Source: Terasakiispira papahanaumokuakeensis (lineage in GTDB: Bacteria > Pseudomonadota > Gammaproteobacteria > Pseudomonadales > Halomonadaceae). From it: a stretch of 64,000 nucleotides of DNA. Position 1 is the first letter of the stretch. Each line of letters begins with the position of its first letter. The position numbers were made by a program, and so were the translations under genes. This document shows, piece by piece, positions 35,760 to 43,914 of the stretch. The notes under the pieces were generated by a model, which was not told the origin of the DNA, ran no database searches, and saw only the letters and a program-made list of their open reading frames with translations. The stretch lies in NCBI RefSeq assembly GCF_001709345.1, contig NZ_MDTQ01000001.1:3020182-3084181 (forward strand), given 5' to 3'.

Positions 35760-36668
35760 ATGACACTCAAGCATTGGCTAGGGGCGAGTGCCCTATTATT
35801 AGGTAGCGTGACAACAGGCGCCGTGCTGGCCCAAGCATCGACTGAAACCCCTTCAGACCGAATCGTTAGTTATGATTTTGGTAGCGTCGATACCTTACAT
35901 CAACTCGGGCTCAGCGGTCTGGTGGTGGGGCTCCCGAAGCACGGCTTACCGCAATATCTGGAAGCGTTTAAAGCCCATAGTTACATTGATGCCGGCGGTT
36001 TAAAAAGTCCTGATTTGGCTGCCGTTGAACAGCTATCACCCAGCCAGATACTGATTACAGGGCGACAAAGCGGGCAACAGGAGGCACTGGCTCAAATTGC
36101 TCCAGTAACCGATGTCAGCCTGCCCGAGGGGGATTACTGGACCGCCTTCTCAACTCAGGTCCACCAATTAGCAGACCCCTTAAATGCCAAGGCTCAAGCC
36201 ACTGATGCTCTAGCCAATTTGCATCAGCACCTCGACCAGTTAAAACAGCAGGTTTCAGGGCAGAAAACAGTCTTACTGGTGACCCATAACGATGGCCATT
36301 TTGGATTACGTCAAAGCCCAATCATTAGCGAGCTGCTGGGGCTGAAATCACCTTCGTTACCTGACGACGTCAAATCGATCAAGCGTGGAAGTCGGGTCTT
36401 TACGCCACTCACGATCGCCAATATCACTCAAATGGCGCCGGATGTGCTCTTAGTGGTGGATCGTAGTGCTGCCATTGGCCAAACAGATCAAGCCCTGAAC
36501 CTGGCTCAACTCAAACAACAATTAGCCGACCAACAGTCACAAACAGGGCAAGCGGCGAATACCATCACTCAAGTCAAAGTACTGACGCCCAAGCTCTGGT
36601 ATCTCTCGGGAAATGGCTTGGAAAGTGTACGCTTACAAGCCGAAGAAGTGGCTAAGGCCATCGAATAA
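35760..36668 (+). CDS. Siderophore ABC transporter substrate-binding protein (FatB/YclQ/VctP type)
   Basis: The 302-residue protein has a signal peptide (residues 1-26, cleavage after VLAQ) and a class III periplasmic-binding fold. DFGSVDTLHQLGLSGLVVGLPKHGLPQYL and SPSQILITGRQSG are wording typical of catecholate-siderophore binding proteins such as FatB, CeuE and YclQ. The mature N-terminus has no lipobox, unlike Gram-positive relatives. ATG at 35760 is preceded by AAGGAAGG. It differs clearly from the second binding protein of this cluster at 39.9-40.9 kb, so two binding proteins may share one permease. No permease genes accompany it directly. Confidence 0.87.
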   Translation: MTLKHWLGASALLLGSVTTGAVLAQASTETPSDRIVSYDFGSVDTLHQLGLSGLVVGLPKHGLPQYLEAFKAHSYIDAGGLKSPDLAAVEQLSPSQILITGRQSGQQEALAQIAPVTDVSLPEGDYWTAFSTQVHQLADPLNAKAQATDALANLHQHLDQLKQQVSGQKTVLLVTHNDGHFGLRQSPIISELLGLKSPSLPDDVKSIKRGSRVFTPLTIANITQMAPDVLLVVDRSAAIGQTDQALNLAQLKQQLADQQSQTGQAANTITQVKVLTPKLWYLSGNGLESVRLQAEEVAKAIE

Positions 36669-36694
36669 TCGACGACGTACACATCAACAACACG

Positions 36695-36728
36695 TCAGAT
36701 GACATCGCATGACGCCGGTGTCATCTGA
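36695..36728. terminator. Convergent hairpin between binding protein and ATPase genes
   Basis: TCAGATGACA and TGTCATCTGA form a perfect 10-bp stem with a 14-base loop between convergent genes. It lacks a U tract. Confidence 0.5.
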
Positions 36729-36789
36729 GGTGAACGTCATCGAGGATTGACGAACACAATGGCAGCCCAGCCCATCCAATGCTGGAGAC

Positions 36790-37605
36790 CTAAGCACGCC
36801 GAACGTTGGCTAACATCGGACTACCGCTGAAAGGATCTTCGATAATATCGCAGTGCACACGGTATAGCTGAAAGACCAGCTCCGGCGTCAAAATCTCACT
36901 AGGCGGGCCATGGGCAATCACCTCTCCCGCCACCATCGCCACCAACTGGTCGGCATAGCGACATGCACTCAGCAAATCATGGACCACCATCGCCACAGTA
37001 CGCCCCTGACTTGCTAACCGTCGAATCAATTCAAACACTTCGATTTGATGGCCCAAATCAAGCGCTGACGTTGGTTCATCCAATAACAGTAATGGCGTTG
37101 ATTGTGCGATCGTCATTGCAATCCAGGCTCGCTGACGTTGCCCACCGGAGAGCTGATCCAAAGGGGCATAGCGTAATGGCAACAAATCAGCCGCGCTAAG
37201 TGCAGCCTGAACAGCAGCTTGATCCTCTGGTGACCACTGCTGAAATAAGCCTTGATGAGGCTGACGACCAAAACGCACCAAATCCTCGACCGTCATGCCT
37301 TCTGGTGCATGCGTATCCTGAGGGAGTAACGCCAGCTGCTGCGCAACCGTTCGGCTCGGCAGTTGCTGAATATCTCGGCCATTCAGTATTACCTGTCCCT
37401 GCTCCGGAGCCAAAATTCGAGCCAAGGTATTCAGTAATGTGGATTTACCACATCCATTAGGCCCAACAATCGCGGTCACAGCGCCAGGTGTCAGCGGTAA
37501 ACTCAACGCTTCAATGACCGTGTTATGGCCACGTGTCACTTTAAGGGCTTGAGCCGCCAGTGACACAGCTTGATCAGTGAATATCGGCGTACTTTTGGCA
37601 TTCAT
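36790..37605 (-). CDS. Iron-siderophore ABC transporter ATP-binding protein (FecE/FhuC type)
   Basis: The 271-residue ATPase powers import through the FecCD-type permeases upstream. The Walker A is GPNGCGKST (residues about 51-59), the signature LSGGQRQRAWIAM, Walker B LLLLDEPTSALD and the switch His in VVHDL. ATG at 37605 is used; the frame also has a TTG one codon earlier. It is the last gene of the minus-strand operon of binding protein, two permeases and ATPase. Confidence 0.94.
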   Translation of the reverse strand: MNAKSTPIFTDQAVSLAAQALKVTRGHNTVIEALSLPLTPGAVTAIVGPNGCGKSTLLNTLARILAPEQGQVILNGRDIQQLPSRTVAQQLALLPQDTHAPEGMTVEDLVRFGRQPHQGLFQQWSPEDQAAVQAALSAADLLPLRYAPLDQLSGGQRQRAWIAMTIAQSTPLLLLDEPTSALDLGHQIEVFELIRRLASQGRTVAMVVHDLLSACRYADQLVAMVAGEVIAHGPPSEILTPELVFQLYRVHCDIIEDPFSGSPMLANVRRA

Positions 37606-37686
37606 CAATATCGTGCCTTATCTCTCATCAAATCATCACAACGCGTCAAGAATGAACACGCGATACAGTTAGGGGCACGCTCTCGA

Positions 37687-38778
37687 TCAAGGGCCTGACG
37701 TTGCAGGCCGTAACAATAACCAGAGCAAATAAGGGCTTCCCACAACAGCCGTAATAATGCCGACAGGAACCTCAATAGGCGCCAGCATCCAACGCCCCAC
37801 CCAATCAGCCGCCACCATCATCAAAGCACCACTTAACGCCGCGCCGAATAAAGGCACACCATGGTGGCGATTCAATAACCGCGCCAATTCAGGGCCTAAT
37901 AAGGCCACCATACCGACAGGGCCCGCCACCGCCACGGCAAAACCGGTCAACATGACAGACAAGGCCAAGGTCACTAGGCGTAAACGTTTCAGCGCAATGC
38001 CCAAGCTGACGGTTATAGTGGTCGATATCCGTAACAACTGCAGACCACGAACAAGTCCAAGCGCCACAATTAAGGACGGCACAATCACAAGCCCTAGACC
38101 CCATACGGCACCAGGAGAACGTGCATTAAGGCTGCCGACCGTCCAAGGAAAAGCCGCATTAGCCGTATCAATCTCCACTTGGCTGAGCAACAGCTGAGTA
38201 AGCGCACCGGCAATGGCGCCAATACCAATACCGGCCACAATAAATCGATAGCCCTGAGTTCCGGTCTGGCCGGCTAATAAGAACGCCAGAAAAGTCGCTA
38301 AAGCCGCCCCCACCAAAGCCATTCCAGGAGGAGCAATGCTGGTGGTTAATCCGACGACAGAAGCCACCGCAAAGGCCGTAGCCGCATTATCGATACCGAT
38401 AATGCCAGGCGTCGCCAAACGGTTATTGGCCAGCGTTTGCATTAAACAGCCTGACAAGGCAAATGCCGCCCCCGTGAGGATACCCGCCAAGACGCGTTGC
38501 AACCGTAACTCACGGACCACTAACTCTTGTACGGGGGTCCCCATTCCCCACAAGGCTTGCCAGACTTCTAATGGGGTCAGTTTGACCTGCCCTGCGCCCA
38601 GCGCCAAAGTCGACAACACCAGTAGTCCTAGCGTTAGCGCAACATTCACCCACAAAGAACGCTTGAATATCAGTAGCTGCCAGGCGCGACCAGCCCAGTG
38701 ACCTCGTAATAAATAGAAGCCTTTGGGCGGCACTAATTTTGGGGGCTCTGCCACCATCGAGGGCTCAGACATTCCCAT
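37687..38778 (-). CDS. Iron-siderophore ABC transporter permease (FecCD family)
   Basis: The 363-residue permease has nine to ten membrane helices after an unusually long, charged N-terminal stretch of about 45 residues. The FecCD landmarks are LRLQRVLAGILTGAAFALSG, and near the C-terminus the ATPase-coupling region GPVGMVALLGPELARLL. It pairs with the permease encoded upstream as a heterodimer. There is a 114-bp gap between the two permease genes, which is wide for this operon type. Confidence 0.92.
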   Translation of the reverse strand: MGMSEPSMVAEPPKLVPPKGFYLLRGHWAGRAWQLLIFKRSLWVNVALTLGLLVLSTLALGAGQVKLTPLEVWQALWGMGTPVQELVVRELRLQRVLAGILTGAAFALSGCLMQTLANNRLATPGIIGIDNAATAFAVASVVGLTTSIAPPGMALVGAALATFLAFLLAGQTGTQGYRFIVAGIGIGAIAGALTQLLLSQVEIDTANAAFPWTVGSLNARSPGAVWGLGLVIVPSLIVALGLVRGLQLLRISTTITVSLGIALKRLRLVTLALSVMLTGFAVAVAGPVGMVALLGPELARLLNRHHGVPLFGAALSGALMMVAADWVGRWMLAPIEVPVGIITAVVGSPYLLWLLLRPATSGP

Positions 38779-38892
38779 CTACTCAAAGCTCCAGTTAATG
38801 GGCTTGCTAACGATTGTCCGCGATTAAAAACCGGCTATAACCAATAGCACCGCCCAGCCAGCGGTCAAACATTGACAATTAAAATCAACACA

Positions 38893-39900
38893 TTAGAGCA
38901 AGGGCATTCGCCGTGCTCGGATCATCACAATCAAAACCGGCGCTCCCAGCAAAGCGGTCATCACACCTAACGGCATTTCAGCCGGTGCGGCCAATAACCG
39001 CGAACACGTATCGGCAGCAATCAACAAAATCGGCCCAATCACAGCACTCAACCAGAGTGTCCGACGAATATCGGGGCCAGTAAAATGACGCGCAATATAA
39101 GGGACAACCAGCCCTAAAAAGGCAATCGGCCCAGCGATAGCCGTCGCCGACCCGACCAAAAGTGCCACAACAAGCACACTGATTAAGCGAATTCGGGCCG
39201 GCTTTTCCCCCAACCCTCGGGCGACCGATTCGCCTAATGCTAAAGCGGCCAAAGGGCGCGCAATAAACGCCAGCAGCCCAAGCGCTACGCCAATAAAGGG
39301 CAACACCTGAATCGCTTGAGACATATCTCGCCCAGCGACACTGCCGATCACCCAAAACCGAATCTCATCAGCCGAACGTTGATCAAACATCAAAAGCAAA
39401 GAGGTGAGCGCCATTAAAAGGCTTGTCAGCGTTGCCCCTGCCAATATCAACCTGACAGGGTTATGACCTAATCCATTCAAGCGGGCCGCCGTCATCACCA
39501 GAGCGCACCCCACCAGGGCACCGGCTTGGGCCACAAAAACAGTCAGCGTACTGATACTGGCGCCCAGCACTAACGCTAAGGCCACAGCAAAACTGCTACC
39601 AGCGCTCACCCCGAGCAAACCCGGCTCAGCCAGCGGGTTGCGTGATACCGCCTGCATTAAGGCACCGGCACAACCAAGCGCCACACCAACCAAAGCGCCA
39701 ATCAGCGTGCGGGGGCCACGCAACTCATACAAGACAAACAGGGCCTCGTCCGATCCATATCCCCATAATGCCGCCCAAGCGCGCGCCGGTGAGATTTCGC
39801 CAGCCCCCAACAAAAGGCTGGCTAACACCGTCACCGCTAAAATAAGACTCCCGCTGACCAGCAGCGGGAGCATTCGAGGCGTTGTGTGTTGATTACTCAT
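38893..39900 (-). CDS. Iron-siderophore ABC transporter permease (FecCD family)
   Basis: The 335-residue permease has about ten membrane helices and the family motifs LRGPRTLIGALVGVALGCAGALMQ, NPLAEPGLLGVSAGSS and GPIAFLGLVVPYIAR. Its ATG overlaps the stop of the binding-protein gene (TGATG), so translation is coupled. An in-frame TTG three bases earlier is a weaker start. Confidence 0.93.
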   Translation of the reverse strand: MSNQHTTPRMLPLLVSGSLILAVTVLASLLLGAGEISPARAWAALWGYGSDEALFVLYELRGPRTLIGALVGVALGCAGALMQAVSRNPLAEPGLLGVSAGSSFAVALALVLGASISTLTVFVAQAGALVGCALVMTAARLNGLGHNPVRLILAGATLTSLLMALTSLLLMFDQRSADEIRFWVIGSVAGRDMSQAIQVLPFIGVALGLLAFIARPLAALALGESVARGLGEKPARIRLISVLVVALLVGSATAIAGPIAFLGLVVPYIARHFTGPDIRRTLWLSAVIGPILLIAADTCSRLLAAPAEMPLGVMTALLGAPVLIVMIRARRMPLL

Positions 39901-40907
39901 CAAGGTTTTGTCGAGTCCATAACCTGTTCAATACGCTGGAGAATGGCCTGGGCCGCGAGCGGCCCGCTGGCACTGGTCCAAAGTTGCCCATTAACAGGAA
40001 AAACCCGATCCTGCTGAACCACATCCAAGCGTTCAAATGCCGGTGATTTTTTCGCCGCTTCCAGCGCCTGCTCACCATCATCATTCAACGTGGCCAAAAA
40101 CATCCAGTGGCCATCAGCTTTAGTCAGGTTTTCCAAACTGAGAGGCGAACTATGCGGTCGCCCTTCTTTCACCAAACCACCATCATGCACGTCGAATCCC
40201 GCTTCAGCCAATATTCGGGCAGAAAAGATCGTGGGTGCCATCACCAGTGGCCCCTGTGGCATCCAACGCATCAAATAGGCATCACGTTGATCGGCGGGCA
40301 CCCTCTGCACCAACTCAGCTTTGACTTCTGCCGCGCGCTCAGCCACCGCATTAGTCACCTGCTCCCCTTGAGCGGTTCGATTCAAAGCCTGCGCGAATAA
40401 ACGAGTTTCTTGTTGCCAACTATCAGCCTGAAACGAAGGCACATCCGGCACAACGGTCGGCGCCACAGAAGAGAGCAACTGATACTGAGCTTCAGGCAAA
40501 GAAGAGGAGGCCAGAATCAGATCAGGCTGCAGGGCAATCACGGCTTCCAGATTGGTCTCACGTGATGTGCCTACAATCTGGACCCCTTCAGCCTGAGGCT
40601 GGATATATGAGGCCACCCCCTCAGCCCCTCGAGAAGCCACCGCGCCTAAGGGTGTGATGCCCATCGCAATCGCAGCATCCAGCGCGCCCTCATACAAGGT
40701 CACCACTCGTTGAGGCTGACCATCAGGTAACGACACTTCGCCAAATTTTGTCTCCATCGTGCGTGCCGCCACAGCCGCAGACGTCCCCAAACTCGACAAC
40801 GCCAAGACACCCAACATGGCCCAGGTTTTCATTCCGCCGACAACCCCTTTGTGACGGCTTTTCCCCTGTACACGACCTTGTACCCTTTGTACGGGCATCA
40901 CACCCAT
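39900..40907 (-). CDS. Iron-siderophore ABC transporter substrate-binding protein (FecB/FhuD type)
   Basis: The 335-residue protein has a long basic N-terminal extension before a signal peptide (MKTWAMLGVLALSSLGTSAA, cleavage near AVAA) and the FecB/FhuD fold: RVVTLYEGALDAAIAMGITPLG and LQPDLILASS. The ATG at 40907 follows AAGGAGAT at correct spacing; an internal ATG at about 40832 would give a classical signal peptide without the VQR-VQG-RVQG repeat. It leads the operon with two FecCD permeases and the ATPase. I could not find a convincing Fur box upstream. Confidence 0.9.
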   Translation of the reverse strand: MGVMPVQRVQGRVQGKSRHKGVVGGMKTWAMLGVLALSSLGTSAAVAARTMETKFGEVSLPDGQPQRVVTLYEGALDAAIAMGITPLGAVASRGAEGVASYIQPQAEGVQIVGTSRETNLEAVIALQPDLILASSSLPEAQYQLLSSVAPTVVPDVPSFQADSWQQETRLFAQALNRTAQGEQVTNAVAERAAEVKAELVQRVPADQRDAYLMRWMPQGPLVMAPTIFSARILAEAGFDVHDGGLVKEGRPHSSPLSLENLTKADGHWMFLATLNDDGEQALEAAKKSPAFERLDVVQQDRVFPVNGQLWTSASGPLAAQAILQRIEQVMDSTKP

Positions 40908-41083
40908 GAAATATCTCCTTAGCAAACATTCGGCGTAGCAGGCCCATGAATATCGACTTATCGACCCAAGATCAAGAATAATAATGTTTCGTATTTGAAT
41001 TAAAAACACCTAGCAGTAAAACGGCTTGTTCCAAAAACTGAACAAACACATCACAACATCACCACACCTGAAGCGACCCGAGC

Positions 41084-41166
41084 CGTGTAGGTCGCAAGCG
41101 AGATGTAGGTTACAAACGAGGTGTAGAGTGCAAACGAGGTGTACAAGTGGGGCGTACAGCAAACGA
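41084..41166. repeat. 18-bp tandem array, 3 regular units plus one expanded
   Basis: CGTGTAGGTCGCAAGCGA, GATGTAGGTTACAAACGA and GGTGTAGAGTGCAAACGA are consecutive, followed by a 29-base unit that ends in the same CAAACGA after GGTGTAC. Confidence 0.75.
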
Positions 41167-41203
41167 AGGGATAGACAGAAAAGAGAATCGCTCATAGACA
41201 ACA

Positions 41204-42631
41204 TTAACCCCGAATGAGCGGTTGGCATATGCCAACAGTCAACGACATTAAGATGCCGACAAAAAGTCCTCTCGCGACAACCCGTATTTTTTTTAATTTG
41301 TCATAAAGGGTCTTACGGGGGAGGCCAAGATCTTCCATCGTCGCTTTAATCGAGCCTTGATGGCGCGCCAATGCCTGCTGAATCAGGCCTCGCTCAAACA
41401 TCTCAACTTGTTGCGGTAAATTCAGTGCAGGAGTGGCTTGTTCACTGCCCGGCATCAAGTACTCAAGATTATACTGACAGTTCTCCCCTAACAGCACATA
41501 ACGCTCAGCCAGATTACGCAACTCCCGCACATTCCCTGGCCAATCATGGGCCATTAATAAGGGGACTTGCGCAGGCGTTAATGGCGGCGGCACATCTTCA
41601 CGCCCAATACGATTACACGCGACCAAAACAAAGTGCTGAAATAGAAAGGGGATATCCTCCAACCGCTCACGCAGAGGCGGAATATCCAGCGTCACCACAT
41701 TAAGCCGGTAGAACAGATCTTCACGAAAGCGTCCTTCTTCCGCAGCCACCCGCAAATCGACCTTGGTCGCAGCAATCACGCGAATATCAAGAGGAATGGG
41801 GGTATTGGAGCCGAGTCGTTCAATTTGTCGCTCCTGCAGTACGCGCAACAGCTTGACCTGAAGCGCCATGGGCATGGATTCGATTTCATCCAGAAATACG
41901 GTCCCCCCTTGAGCATGCTCAAACTTACCAATGCGGCGCTTGTTAGCTCCAGTAAAGGCCCCTTGCTCATGGCCAAACAGCTCCGACTCGATAATATTCT
42001 CTGGTACGGCACCACAGTTAATCGCCACAAAATGCTGTTCTGCCCGAGCACTCTGATCATGAATAACACGCGCCGCCATATCCTTACCGGCCCCCGTCTC
42101 ACCATGCAGCAACACATCCGCATCCACTTGGGCCACCTGACTTAACATGCTGACCAGCCGCTGCATCTTCGGGGTTCGCCCCATCATCCGTGGCCCAGGC
42201 TTACTGTGGCGTGCGAGCTCATCTCTCAGGCTGCGGTTTTCCAGAACCAGCCGTCGCTTATCCAGCGCGCGATGCACCACATCAATCATCACTTCACTAC
42301 CAAACGGCTTCTCCAAGAAATCATAGGCACCTTCGCGCATCGCCTGCACCGCAGTCGACACATCGCCATGGCCGGTGATGAGAATCACCGGCAAATCACG
42401 ATCAATCTGACCAATCGCCGCTAACAGCGCCATACCATCCATGCCGGGCATGCGGATATCAGAAATCACCACTCCCGGCCAATGATCATTCAGTTGTTTA
42501 AGCGCAGTTTCAGCCTCGGCATACGCCTGCACCTCAAAACCGGACAACTCTAACGTCTGGCTCAAGCTAATCCGCAGATGATGCTCATCATCGACAATAA
42601 TAATAGAAGGCTGAGGTTGTATATCGGTCAT
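41204..42631 (-). CDS. dctD: Sigma-54-dependent response regulator DctD, C-terminus frameshifted
   Basis: The 475-residue product has a receiver (phospho-acceptor Asp58 in VVISDIRMPGMDG), an AAA+ sigma-54 activation domain (GETGAGKDMAARV, ESELFGHEQGAFTGA) and a Fis-type helix-turn-helix ending in LGLPRKTLYDKLKK. It pairs with DctB to activate C4-dicarboxylate transport. Directly after the helix-turn-helix an A8 tract (41287-41294) shifts the frame: with seven A's the end would read YGLSREDFLSAS and stop at 41248, the family-type tail. As written, 27 hydrophobic residues run through a palindrome to 41204. Either a base insertion, a read error or transcriptional slippage explains this; DNA binding should survive. 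Confidence 0.9.
   Translation of the reverse strand: MTDIQPQPSIIIVDDEHHLRISLSQTLELSGFEVQAYAEAETALKQLNDHWPGVVISDIRMPGMDGMALLAAIGQIDRDLPVILITGHGDVSTAVQAMREGAYDFLEKPFGSEVMIDVVHRALDKRRLVLENRSLRDELARHSKPGPRMMGRTPKMQRLVSMLSQVAQVDADVLLHGETGAGKDMAARVIHDQSARAEQHFVAINCGAVPENIIESELFGHEQGAFTGANKRRIGKFEHAQGGTVFLDEIESMPMALQVKLLRVLQERQIERLGSNTPIPLDIRVIAATKVDLRVAAEEGRFREDLFYRLNVVTLDIPPLRERLEDIPFLFQHFVLVACNRIGREDVPPPLTPAQVPLLMAHDWPGNVRELRNLAERYVLLGENCQYNLEYLMPGSEQATPALNLPQQVEMFERGLIQQALARHQGSIKATMEDLGLPRKTLYDKLKKIRVVARGLFVGILMSLTVGICQPLIRG
41221..41236 (-). terminator. Perfect palindrome after the conserved dctD stop
   Basis: GTTGGCATATGCCAAC is a perfect 16-bp palindrome, 11 bases past the TAA at 41248-41250 that would end dctD in the family frame. 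It may be the dctD transcription end or a protein site. Confidence 0.45.
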
Positions 42632-42723
42632 GCCGGATCCCGTATTAAGTCATGCAGGGCGCTCATCATAACGAGGTTCATGCTGACTTGCATAACCCTG
42701 AACGTCGATAACCGTCGAGCCCA

Positions 42724-43845
42724 TCAGGGCTCTGGTGATAATGATAGCCATTGTCCCGAGCCACTATCCGTCAATATCCAGAGGGCACCATCGGGCGCTT
42801 CATAAAGGCTGCGGACTCGTTGCTGAATCGGGATCTGCTCAACCGCTTCAAGTGCGGTGTTATCCATTGTTGCGGTCAGCCGTACCAGCATTTTTGCTTT
42901 TAAGGCTCCAGAGAGCCAATCACCTTGCCACTCGGGGATCAAATGACTTTGATACTGGATCAAGCCACTAGGCGCAATGGAGGGCGTCCACTGCCACTTG
43001 GGGTCGATCATCCCGGGGCGCTGGCGCGTTTCCGTAATCTCTGCGCCACTGTACTCACGCCCGTAGGTGACCAAGGGCCAGCCATAATTGCCGCCAGCCA
43101 CCAGCCGATTCACTTCATCACCGCCTCTTGGCCCATGCTCACTGAGCCATAAGGTGCCCGTGGCATGATCAACAGCCAGCCCCTGCGGATTACGATGGCC
43201 ATAAGAAAAGATCTCAGGGCGAGCGCCGCGCTGCCCGACAAAAGGGTTATCGTCAGGCACCTGCCCATCATCTAATAATCGAATGACACTACCGGGATGA
43301 CGAGTCAACTGTTGTGCCCAGTCACGCTGACCGCGATCTCCAACCGTTAAGTACACATGGGCATCGTGATCAAAGGCAATGCGGCCCCCGAAGTGATGCT
43401 GGGTGGAGACGTAAGGCTCCGCATGAAATAGACGCTCAACTTCGCTCAACCGACCCGCGTGATAACGACCGCGTGCCAGCACGGTGGTATAACGGCCGGC
43501 CTGCTGCTCCACATAGCTAAAGTATAGCCAGCGGTTATGGATGAAATCCGGGTGTAATGCTAAATCCAGTAATCCGCCCTGACCCACTGCCGCGACCGCG
43601 GGCAAACCTTTCACCGGAGCCTCGAGCAACTGGCCCCGCTGCCAACGTCGCAACCGACCCGCCCTCTCACTAATGAGGGCCTCACCATCAGGCAACACGA
43701 CTAAGGCCCAAGGAAAGGCCAACCCATCGGCCATCACCGTCACTTGCAGCGACCCGACTGAGGTCTTAAGTGTTCGAGCTAAAGCGGTTTCAGTCTGACT
43801 GATCAAGCCGATGCTGAAGCATACGGCGACCCAAATCCGTTTCAT
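42724..43845 (-). CDS. PQQ-dependent sugar (aldose) dehydrogenase, secreted
   Basis: The 373-residue protein has a signal peptide (about residues 1-23, ALA) and a six-bladed propeller of the soluble glucose dehydrogenase/YliI (Asd) family. Landmarks are LAFPWALVVLPDGEALISER, GQGGLLDLALHPDF, the catalytic His region VSTQHHFGGRIAFD, and SYGHRNPQGLAVD with SEHGPRGGDEVNRL. It oxidises aldose sugars in the periplasm and needs PQQ; no pqq genes are in the window. It lies between dctB and dctD on the same strand, which is unusual, with only 69 bp to dctB. AAAGGAGAT precedes the ATG. Confidence 0.9.
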   Translation of the reverse strand: MKRIWVAVCFSIGLISQTETALARTLKTSVGSLQVTVMADGLAFPWALVVLPDGEALISERAGRLRRWQRGQLLEAPVKGLPAVAAVGQGGLLDLALHPDFIHNRWLYFSYVEQQAGRYTTVLARGRYHAGRLSEVERLFHAEPYVSTQHHFGGRIAFDHDAHVYLTVGDRGQRDWAQQLTRHPGSVIRLLDDGQVPDDNPFVGQRGARPEIFSYGHRNPQGLAVDHATGTLWLSEHGPRGGDEVNRLVAGGNYGWPLVTYGREYSGAEITETRQRPGMIDPKWQWTPSIAPSGLIQYQSHLIPEWQGDWLSGALKAKMLVRLTATMDNTALEAVEQIPIQQRVRSLYEAPDGALWILTDSGSGQWLSLSPEP

Positions 43846-43872
43846 CCGTCATCTCCTTTTGACGTCATTCAC

Positions 43873-43910
43873 CACGCTTGGGCTTAATGCTCACGCTTGG
43901 GTTTAATATA
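43873..43910. repeat. 19-bp direct repeat, 2 units
   Basis: CACGCTTGGGCTTAATGCT is followed directly by CACGCTTGGGTTTAATATA in the short gap between dctB and the sugar dehydrogenase gene. Confidence 0.7.
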
Positions 43911-43914
43911 AAAC

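Larger units (their letters stand above)
40908..41247. other. Intergenic region between Fec-type operon and dctD
   Basis: About 340 bases without a gene if dctD ends at its conserved frame (41248). They hold the iron operon promoter on the minus strand, an 18-bp tandem array and a perfect 16-bp palindrome, described separately. Confidence 0.55.

Noticed and set aside
40908..41010. Fur box before the FecB-type operon
   Set aside because: AT-rich AATAATAATG sequence is present, but no placement matched the 19-bp consensus well enough to list.
41204..41247. Hydrophobic C-terminal tail of DctD as a real membrane segment
   Set aside because: The other frame gives the family-type end with one fewer A, and the tail runs through a perfect palindrome expected after the stop.
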